Assembly: GCF_006265165.1 (NCBI RefSeq)
Contig: NZ_VDCH01000015.1
Location: 1 to 56,977, forward strand
Direction: 5' to 3'
From: Chlorobaculum thiosulfatiphilum
Lineage (GTDB): Bacteria; Bacteroidota; Chlorobiia; Chlorobiales; Chlorobiaceae
DNA: 56,977 bases
The stretch's first letter is position 1. Each line of letters opens with the position of its first letter. Under the pieces are notes generated by a model that saw only the letters and a program-made list of their open reading frames with translations, was not told the origin of the DNA and searched no databases. This document shows positions 20,340 through 26,755 of this stretch, piece after piece. The translations under genes were made by a program, and so were the position numbers.

Positions 20340-20648
20340 ATGGACAAACCGTCACACCACATTTTCGTTTGCGCGAGCTTCCGGGCGCAGGGCGCTCCGC
20401 AGGGCATGTGCCACAAGAAAGAGTCGCTGAACCTCATTCCCTACCTCGAAAGCGAGCTTGCCGACCGCGGCATGAGCGACGTGGCCGTATCCGCCACGGC
20501 CTGCCTGAACCTTTGCGAAAAAGGGCCGGTGCTGGTCGTCTATCCCGAAAACTTCTGGTACGGCGAAATCGACAGCGAGGACAAAGTGGATGAAATCCTC
20601 GACGCGCTCGAAGAGGGCGAAGCCTGCGAGGATCACATAATCAACTGA
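20340..20648 (+). CDS. Thioredoxin-like [2Fe-2S] ferredoxin
   Basis: A 102-residue ferredoxin of the thioredoxin-fold [2Fe-2S] family (Clostridium 2Fe-2S / Azotobacter FeSI type). The four ligands are Cys11, Cys24, Cys55 and Cys59, with C-x12-C and C-x3-C spacing, in VCASFR, MCHKK and ACLNLCEKGP. The C-terminal part has the family's VVYPENFWYG strand. Members of this family are often encoded in nif clusters and can bind the MoFe protein. The position after nifB fits, but the long spacer with repeats (225 bases) leaves open whether it belongs to the same transcript. The acidic C-terminus (EEGEACEDH) is typical of an electron carrier. Confidence 0.9.
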   Translation: MDKPSHHIFVCASFRAQGAPQGMCHKKESLNLIPYLESELADRGMSDVAVSATACLNLCEKGPVLVVYPENFWYGEIDSEDKVDEILDALEEGEACEDHIIN

Positions 20649-20730
20649 GCACTTCCTTCCCTTCAGGAAGCCGGGGGAAGCCGCCTTGCGTTAACTGGAA
20701 ACGCAAGGCGTTTCCCCATTATTGTTGCCA

Positions 20731-20758
20731 TTCGTTATTACTTTTAGTACATATCGAA
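20731..20758. promoter_or_regulatory. Candidate ModE operator 1
   Basis: TTCGTTATTAC-N6-TACATATCGAA (11-6-11) resembles the Escherichia coli ModE site ATCGCTATATA-N6-TATATAACGAT; the right half matches 8 of 11 and the left half 6 of 11. It lies upstream of the TonB-dependent receptor, with modE encoded next to it. The assignment is by eye. Confidence 0.5.
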
Positions 20759-20798
20759 CAGCGTGTAACTCAAACAAAAAACGGCTCTTTTTTTACAT

Positions 20799-20826
20799 GG
20801 CGTTATAACCTGAAATACTAAGCGAT
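20799..20826. promoter_or_regulatory. Candidate ModE operator 2
   Basis: GGCGTTATAAC-N6-TACTAAGCGAT has the same 11-6-11 layout as the site 68 bases upstream; each half matches 7 of 11 positions of the ModE half-site. It ends 62 bases before the receptor start. It is weaker than site 1, but the repeated geometry supports both. Confidence 0.4.
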
Positions 20827-20866
20827 CGGTCGAATCGGTCGGATCAGTCCGATCTGACTGATCCGA
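20822..20866. repeat. 9-bp-period array forming a hairpin before the TonB receptor
   Basis: GTC occurs at 20829, 20838 and 20847 and GAC at 20856, exactly 9 bases apart. The second half also forms a perfect 10-bp inverted repeat (CGGATCAGTC 20840-20849 with GACTGATCCG 20856-20865, 6-base loop). It lies in the leader of the receptor gene, 24 bases before the ATG. Confidence 0.65.
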
Positions 20867-20888
20867 AAAATCAACCACGACACATCAC

Positions 20889-23087
20889 ATGAAAAAAACG
20901 TCACTCATCGCTCTTTTGGCCCTGCTCTCCGCCACGGCGAATGCCCAGGATAATCAGGCCGACAGCGCATCACCGGAATACATTGCGCCCGAAATCACCG
21001 TCTCGGGCAAAAAAGGCGACCTCTTGCAAAACGTCACCGGCAAGGAGTCGGCGCTGCTCAACCCGTCGCAAATGTCGGTTTACAAGGTTATCAACATGAT
21101 GCCCTCGATCAGCCAGCAGAGCGTCGATCCCTACGGGCTGGCCGACACCGTCAACTACCACGAGGCGTTCCGCTTCCGTGGCGTCGAGGCGACTGCGGGC
21201 AGCGCACCCGGCACGACAGCCAACGTCGAGGGGCTGCCCGTAACCGGAAGACCCGGCGGCGGCGCGACGATCTACGACCTCGAAAACTTCGAGAACATCG
21301 CGGTTTACAGCGGCGTCATGCCCGCCAACATCGGCCTCGGCATCGCCGACGTGGGCGGCAAAATCGACATGACGATCAAGCGTCCCGAAGAGAAGTTCGG
21401 CGTCACCTTCAAGCAGAGCGCCGGCAGCCACGACTTCAGCCGCACCTTCATGCGCATCGACACCGGCGAGCTCGGCGGCGGCTTCAAAGCGTTCGCTTCC
21501 GGCTCGACCAGCTACGCCGAAAAGTGGAAAGGGTACGGCGCGAGCAACCGCAACAACCTGATGTTCGGCGTGACCGAACAGTTCAGCGACAAGTTGAAAC
21601 TCGAAGCGTTCGCGACGTACAGCAAGGGCAACATCCATCCGTACAAGGCGCTGAGTTACGATGAAATTCAGGATCTCGACAACGCCTACGACACCGATTA
21701 CGGCAACGACCCGACGAAATACGACTACTACGGCTACAACAAAAACGAGTTTGAGGACTGGATGGTGATGGGCAACCTCGAAGTCAAAACCGGCGAACAG
21801 TCGAAACTCAACCTCAAACCCTACTACTGGAGCGACAAGGGCTACTACATGGAATCGATCACCGGCGGCAAAGTTCGCCGCTGGGACATCGATCACGGCC
21901 TCAAGGGAATCCTCGCCGAATACAATACGAAGCTCGGCAAGGTCGATCTCGATTTCGGCTACCTCTACCATACGCAAGAGCGTCCCGGCCCGCCGACCTC
22001 GTGGAAAAACTACACCGTCAGCGGAAGTACGCTCCAGCTCGGCGGCTGGGCGATCCTCTCCAACACTTCGAGCCACGAACTGCACGAGCCGTTCATCGAG
22101 GCGAAGTACCGCACCGGCGACTGGCTGCTCGAAGGCGGCGTGAAGTACGTCAACTACACCCTGCCATCGATTCTGACCTACGACACAACAGGAATCGGTG
22201 ACGTCAGTTACGACGACGCGGTCGCCGCCGATCCTGCCATCGTCGCGGCCAAAAGCGCTGAATCGACGAAGAGCTTCAGCCGCCTCTTCCCCGACGTGAC
22301 GATCACCCGAAGCATTGGAGACAATTCGTCGGTGCACCTGGCTTACGGCGAGAACTACGTCACTCACGTGGACATCTATCCCTACTTCATCTCGCAGTAT
22401 GCCACCTTCCACGCCCACAACATTACGTTCCAGCAGCTCTGGGACGAACGGAAGATGGAGATTTCCCGCAACTTCGAGCTGGGCCTGAAGATGAACGGCA
22501 GCAACTGGAGCGTCTCGCCAACCGTTTATTACGCCATTCATAACAACAAGCAGGCCATCTTCCAGGACCCCGCCCTCGGCATCTCCTACCCGATGAACAA
22601 CGCCAACGCCACAGGCTACGGCTTCGAACTCGAAGGTGAGTACAAGCCATCGAGCAAGCTGAAATGCTACGGCTCGTTCTCGTGGAACCGCTTCTGCTTC
22701 GATGAAAATATCCACTCCGAAACCGGCGCCCTGATCGATGTCAAAGGCAACCAGGCGCCCGACGCCCCGGAGTTCATGGCCAAAGGCATTGTCAGCTACA
22801 CCATCGGCGAGTTCACGATTTCGCCGGTCGTCCGCTACTCCTCGGAGCGTTACGGCGACGTGCAGCACCAGCAGAAGATCGACGGCGCGACGCTCTGCGA
22901 CCTCGATCTCACCTGGAGCAAGGCGATGCTCGGGTTCCGGAACGTTGACTGTTCGCTCTCGTTCATCAACCTGTTCGACAAAAAATACGTCAGCCTCATC
23001 AGCACGTCAGACTACAAAACCCTGAACAGCTCGTACCAGCCCGGAGCGCCATTTACGGTGGTTGCCTCGGTCGCGGTGCACTACTGA
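20889..23087 (+). CDS. TonB-dependent outer-membrane receptor, probably for a molybdenum compound
   Basis: A 732-residue outer-membrane receptor. A signal peptide (about residues 1-19, ending ATANAQ) is followed by a plug domain (roughly 30-160) and a 22-strand-type barrel with many aromatic-rich strands, ending in VVASVAVHY with no plain C-terminal Phe. TonB receptors import scarce ligands such as metal chelates across the outer membrane. The substrate here is inferred from position: modE and modA follow, and two ModE-like palindromes precede it. A molybdate chelate, perhaps from a siderophore-like compound, is therefore the best guess, but iron-chelate uptake is not excluded. A strong terminator follows, so modE is transcribed separately. 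Confidence 0.85.
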   Translation: MKKTSLIALLALLSATANAQDNQADSASPEYIAPEITVSGKKGDLLQNVTGKESALLNPSQMSVYKVINMMPSISQQSVDPYGLADTVNYHEAFRFRGVEATAGSAPGTTANVEGLPVTGRPGGGATIYDLENFENIAVYSGVMPANIGLGIADVGGKIDMTIKRPEEKFGVTFKQSAGSHDFSRTFMRIDTGELGGGFKAFASGSTSYAEKWKGYGASNRNNLMFGVTEQFSDKLKLEAFATYSKGNIHPYKALSYDEIQDLDNAYDTDYGNDPTKYDYYGYNKNEFEDWMVMGNLEVKTGEQSKLNLKPYYWSDKGYYMESITGGKVRRWDIDHGLKGILAEYNTKLGKVDLDFGYLYHTQERPGPPTSWKNYTVSGSTLQLGGWAILSNTSSHELHEPFIEAKYRTGDWLLEGGVKYVNYTLPSILTYDTTGIGDVSYDDAVAADPAIVAAKSAESTKSFSRLFPDVTITRSIGDNSSVHLAYGENYVTHVDIYPYFISQYATFHAHNITFQQLWDERKMEISRNFELGLKMNGSNWSVSPTVYYAIHNNKQAIFQDPALGISYPMNNANATGYGFELEGEYKPSSKLKCYGSFSWNRFCFDENIHSETGALIDVKGNQAPDAPEFMAKGIVSYTIGEFTISPVVRYSSERYGDVQHQQKIDGATLCDLDLTWSKAMLGFRNVDCSLSFINLFDKKYVSLISTSDYKTLNSSYQPGAPFTVVASVAVHY

Positions 23088-23135
23088 CCGGCTTTTTCCC
23101 GAATGTGTTCTCCTTGTTCTTTCTCCGTTACACCC

Positions 23136-23167
23136 TCCCGGCGGCTGGTTCCCGCCGGGATTTATTC
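23136..23167 (+). terminator. Intrinsic terminator after the TonB receptor
   Basis: A perfect 9-bp GC-rich stem (23136-23144 with 23152-23160) and a 7-base loop are followed by TTTATTC. It lies 48 bases after the receptor stop. Confidence 0.8.
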
Positions 23168-23223
23168 ATCCGGTGTTCTATATTACCGTATGATTATTTA
23201 TTGCAACGTAACGGACACCGCAC

Positions 23224-24033
23224 GTGAGCACAACAAAAGACCCCATCGGCATCGAAGGTTCGATCTGGTTCCAGAAGTCCCAGAACCGCTTCCTCGGCGG
23301 CGACCGGATCGCCCTGCTTGAAAAGATCGACGAACTCGGCTCGATCAACAGCGCGGCCAAAGCCGCGGGCATCAGCTACAAGACTGCGTGGCACCTGGTG
23401 AACATGATGAACAACCTCTCCGAAAAACCGCTGGTTGACCGCATGACCGGCGGCAAGGGCGGCGGCGGCACCGTGCTCACCCGCGAGGGGCGGCAGGTGA
23501 TCGAAAAGTACCGCATCGTGCAGGAGGAGCACCGCAAATTCCTCGAAAATCTCGAAGAGCGGCTCGGCGACACCGGCAACCTCTACCAGTTCCTGCGCCG
23601 GATTTCGATGCGCATCAGCGCCCGCAACACCTTCTCCGGCGTCATCACCGAACTGACCCGGGGCGCGGTCAACGCCGAAATCATCATCACGCTCAACGGC
23701 GGCCAACAGATCGTCTCGACCATCACCAACGGCGCGGTCGATAACCTCGGCCTGAAAACGGGCATGAGCGCCTACGCCATCGTCAAGTCCAGCTCGGTGA
23801 TGGTGGGCCGCGACCTGCAAGGCAAAAAACTGAGCGCAAGGAACATCATCTGCGGCACCGTGCAACGGGTGATCGAAGAGGCGGTCAACAGCGAAATCGA
23901 CCTCGAAATCGGCGGCGGCAATATCATCTCGGCCATCATCACCAAAACCAGCACCAGCAAACTCGACCTCAAAGAGGGCCAGCAAGCCTGCGCGATTTTC
24001 AAAGCTTCCGACGTAATTATTGGCGTGAACTGA
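23224..24033 (+). CDS. modE: Molybdate-responsive transcriptional regulator ModE
   Basis: A 269-residue protein with the full ModE layout. An N-terminal winged helix-turn-helix (about residues 25-115; INSAAKAAGISYKTAW and GGKGGGG are typical) precedes two molybdate-binding Mop domains (about 131-195 and 203-268), each beginning with SARN. With molybdate bound, ModE represses uptake genes and can activate Mo-enzyme genes. The start is a GTG at 23224; no upstream ATG fits. It lies between a TonB receptor and modA. The two palindromes at 20731 and 20799 are likely targets. Just upstream only a partial half-site (GTAACGG) is seen, so autoregulation is unclear. Confidence 0.95.
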   Translation: MSTTKDPIGIEGSIWFQKSQNRFLGGDRIALLEKIDELGSINSAAKAAGISYKTAWHLVNMMNNLSEKPLVDRMTGGKGGGGTVLTREGRQVIEKYRIVQEEHRKFLENLEERLGDTGNLYQFLRRISMRISARNTFSGVITELTRGAVNAEIIITLNGGQQIVSTITNGAVDNLGLKTGMSAYAIVKSSSVMVGRDLQGKKLSARNIICGTVQRVIEEAVNSEIDLEIGGGNIISAIITKTSTSKLDLKEGQQACAIFKASDVIIGVN

Positions 24034-24137
24034 GAAAAACACGGGTTATGCGGACTTGCCGGAAAAGTCCGAGCTTGTCCACAACTTCCACCAAAACTCA
24101 CGTCCAACGCTATAACCGGAAAAACACAACGAAACTC

Positions 24138-24884
24138 ATGCCCAAACACCTCAAAACGCTGCTTATCGCCCTTCTGCTCGCGTTGACCGCCGCCAATGCC
24201 TTTGCTGGCGAAATCCGCCTGTCGGCGGGCGCGGGGATGAAAGAGGCGCTCGACATGCTGTCGGGAAAGTTCGCGAAAACGCGTCCCGGAGCCAGTTTCA
24301 TCAAAAACTACGCGGCTGCGGGCGCTCTGGCGATGCAGATCGAAAACGGCGCTCCGGCGGATGTCTATATTTCGGCGGATTCAAAATGGGTGGAGTACCT
24401 CAAGGCGAAAAAGCTGCTCGCTACGGCATGGGTTGCTCCGTTTGCCTGGAATGAAATCGTGGTGATTGGCGCTCCGTCGCGGAAAATTACGTCAATGCAC
24501 GACCTGACGAAGCTTGGGCGAATAGCTCTCGGCAATCCGAGCAGCGCGCCCGCCGGTGAAATGGCGATGGAGGCGATCAAATCCGCAGGCCTCGAAAAGC
24601 AGCTTGCCGGAAAGCTGGTCATGACGCGCGACATGCCGCAAACCCTGATGTACGCCGAAACCGGCACGGTCGATGCCGCATTCGTGCACCAGACCGAAGC
24701 GCTGACGGCCAGAAAATCGAAAATCCTTTTCACTGTGCCGCACGCGCTCTACACCAGAACCCCCTTTACGATGGCGCTAACTCCAGGCGGCGCCTCCAAC
24801 GCGGACGCGAAGGCGTTTTTCAACTACCTGAGAAGCACCGGAGCGAAAACGATTCTGAAGAAGCACGGGTATCTGATGCGGTAG
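24138..24884 (+). CDS. modA: Molybdate ABC transporter substrate-binding protein ModA
   Basis: A 248-residue periplasmic binding protein. The ATG at 24138 gives a clean signal peptide (LLIALLLALTAANAFA, cut before Gly). An earlier in-frame ATG at 24048 would add 30 polar residues and is unlikely. The mature protein starts with EIRLSAGAGMKEAL, the ModA pattern in which Ser and Ala backbone groups hold the oxyanion, and later has NPSSAPAGEMA, also in the binding site. It binds molybdate (or tungstate) and hands it to ModBC. Neither modB nor modC follows: after about 140 non-coding bases the next gene is on the other strand. The membrane parts must be encoded elsewhere or have been lost. Confidence 0.93.
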   Translation: MPKHLKTLLIALLLALTAANAFAGEIRLSAGAGMKEALDMLSGKFAKTRPGASFIKNYAAAGALAMQIENGAPADVYISADSKWVEYLKAKKLLATAWVAPFAWNEIVVIGAPSRKITSMHDLTKLGRIALGNPSSAPAGEMAMEAIKSAGLEKQLAGKLVMTRDMPQTLMYAETGTVDAAFVHQTEALTARKSKILFTVPHALYTRTPFTMALTPGGASNADAKAFFNYLRSTGAKTILKKHGYLMR

Positions 24885-24979
24885 CGTCAAAAGCACGGGG
24901 GTTCATGGCGCCCGGCCAGAGTGCGCAGGAACCTGTCGCCAGCATGACAAATCGCCTCTCGGGCTCGATACAGCGAGTG

Positions 24980-25002
24980 AAACCGGCGGCCTTCACCGGT
25001 TT
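24980..25002 (+). terminator. Possible terminator after modA
   Basis: AAACCGG (24980-24986) pairs with CCGGTTT (24996-25002) around a 9-base loop, about 95 bases after modA and just before the convergent kinase gene. The T-run is short, so this is weak. Confidence 0.35.
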
Positions 25003-25026
25003 GACTTCTGGAGAATATGGACTCGC

Positions 25027-26742
25027 TCAAGCATTCAGCATACGATGCACGGCGTCCAGAAGCGCTCTGATGGAAAACGGCTTCGGCAGAAAGTTATTAT
25101 CATTGAGCGCGCCGTAACGATCGATGATTTCAGGAGCATAGCCTGACATGAACAGCGTTTTCAGTCCAGGGTTTTGAGCCTTCATTCTTGTGCTCAGTTC
25201 CACGCCGTTCATTCCCGGCAATATCACATCAGTCAGCAAGAGCCTGATATGCCCCAAATGGTTTTCTGCCACGGCAAGAGCCGATTGCCCCTCCTGTGCG
25301 GTCAGTACCGCATAGCCCTGCTGTTCGAGTATGTTTTCGACGAGAGAGCATATGTCGGGTTCATCCTCGACAAGGAGAATGAGATCCCGCTGAACAGCGG
25401 AAACCGGCTCCTGCTCAACGGAGAGACCCTCCCGCTTCGCATTGACGGCTGGCATGAACAGGGTGAACGCCGTCCCTTTTTCGGGTTCGCTCGTGCAATC
25501 GATGAAAAACTTGTTCTGCTTTGCGATGCCATAAATCACGGCAAGACCGAGACCGGTTCCTTGCCCCACTTCCTTGGTGGTAAAAAAGGGCTCGAAGATA
25601 TGAGGAATGTCCTGTCGGCTTATGCCGCAGCCGGTATCGGTGAAGGTAAGCATGGTGTACTGGCCGGGCGTCTGGCATGGGCTGCCAGCGGCAATGTCGG
25701 ACTTGCCGACGTGAACCATTCGGGTTTTGATGGTGATCGATCCATGACCTTTGATGGCATCACGGGAGTTAAGGCAGAGATTCAGGAGAATCTGGTCGAG
25801 TTGGACAGGATCGATGTAAATCGGGGATACGGGATCGGTTCGGTTGAAAACAATGCCGATATTTTCGCCAACCAGACCTTTCAGCATGGGCAGCACATCT
25901 TCGATGGAGTTGTTGATATCCACCATCCGTGGGGAAATCGGCTGCTTCCTGGCAAAAGTAAGCAGTTGGCTGGTCAGGCTCGCCGAACGCATGGCGGCTT
26001 TCAGGATCATCTCAAGTTCACCTCTCAGGACATTGTCCGGCGCGCGGTGGATGGATCGTTCGGCGGTGCCGATGATCACCGTGAGCATGTTGTTGAAATC
26101 GTGGGCAATGCCTCCGGCAAGCTGCCCGACGACCTCGATTTTCTGAGCCTCGATAAGGTTGGCCTGAAGGGCGGAGTTCTCTTCCTCGGCTTTTCGCTCA
26201 CTGGTAATGTCCATGAGTACGACCTTGCATTCGGAGCCATCATCGCTGACGGTGGCGTCAACGCGGAGGATCCTTGGCAGTGAATCGCTCTGTTGCAGGC
26301 TGGTTTCGAAGCTTGCCGACCCGCCTTGCCGGAACAGGGCCTTCATGCAGGCATTGAAAGTCTCGATGTGGCCGGGTGCCAAAAAGCGGCTGAACGGACA
26401 CCCTTTCAGCGCTCCACGCTCCTTGCCGATCAGGGTCGCCGCTTTCAGGTTGATTTCGCGTATGGCGCCATCAGGGGCCAGCGCCAGGTAACCCACCGGC
26501 GCGAAGTCATAGAGGCCGGAATAACGTTCGAGGCTCGCTTCAAGCTCTTGCCTGGCCTGCATCAGCTCCTCTTGCTGAAGCTCCAGCTCGATCTGGTGCA
26601 CCGAAAGCTCATGGATGATACGACGCATCTCCTCCTCGGCGGGAAAGAGTTCCGGTGCATGGCGACGGCTTTGCTCAATCCGCTCTTCTGCCCTTTGTCG
26701 CAGTTCCGGAGAGTCATCCCGATATGGCTGGTGGGTATCCAT
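25027..26742 (-). CDS. PAS sensor hybrid histidine kinase with C-terminal receiver
   Basis: A 571-residue soluble protein with no membrane segment. A coiled coil (about 15-75) leads into a PAS domain (about 70-185), then a HisKA domain with phospho-acceptor His214 in GGIAHDFNNML, and an HATPase with DTGCGI and GTGLGL. A receiver domain follows (about 451-571) with Asp505 in LLTDVILPG and Lys in LPKPFS. HDFNN kinases with a C-terminal receiver usually act in phosphorelays. Its start is 13 bases after the stop of the CheB-CheR-PAS gene on the same strand, so the two form an operon and perhaps one signalling pathway. No dedicated response regulator with an output domain is nearby; the signal is unknown. 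Confidence 0.9.
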   Translation of the reverse strand: MDTHQPYRDDSPELRQRAEERIEQSRRHAPELFPAEEEMRRIIHELSVHQIELELQQEELMQARQELEASLERYSGLYDFAPVGYLALAPDGAIREINLKAATLIGKERGALKGCPFSRFLAPGHIETFNACMKALFRQGGSASFETSLQQSDSLPRILRVDATVSDDGSECKVVLMDITSERKAEEENSALQANLIEAQKIEVVGQLAGGIAHDFNNMLTVIIGTAERSIHRAPDNVLRGELEMILKAAMRSASLTSQLLTFARKQPISPRMVDINNSIEDVLPMLKGLVGENIGIVFNRTDPVSPIYIDPVQLDQILLNLCLNSRDAIKGHGSITIKTRMVHVGKSDIAAGSPCQTPGQYTMLTFTDTGCGISRQDIPHIFEPFFTTKEVGQGTGLGLAVIYGIAKQNKFFIDCTSEPEKGTAFTLFMPAVNAKREGLSVEQEPVSAVQRDLILLVEDEPDICSLVENILEQQGYAVLTAQEGQSALAVAENHLGHIRLLLTDVILPGMNGVELSTRMKAQNPGLKTLFMSGYAPEIIDRYGALNDNNFLPKPFSIRALLDAVHRMLNA

Positions 26743-26755
26743 GGCTTCCTTGCCG

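Noticed and set aside
23188-23216. Possible ModE palindrome just before modE
   Set aside because: Only the CCGT/ACGG ends and a GTAACGG half-site match; the inner bases are not symmetric.
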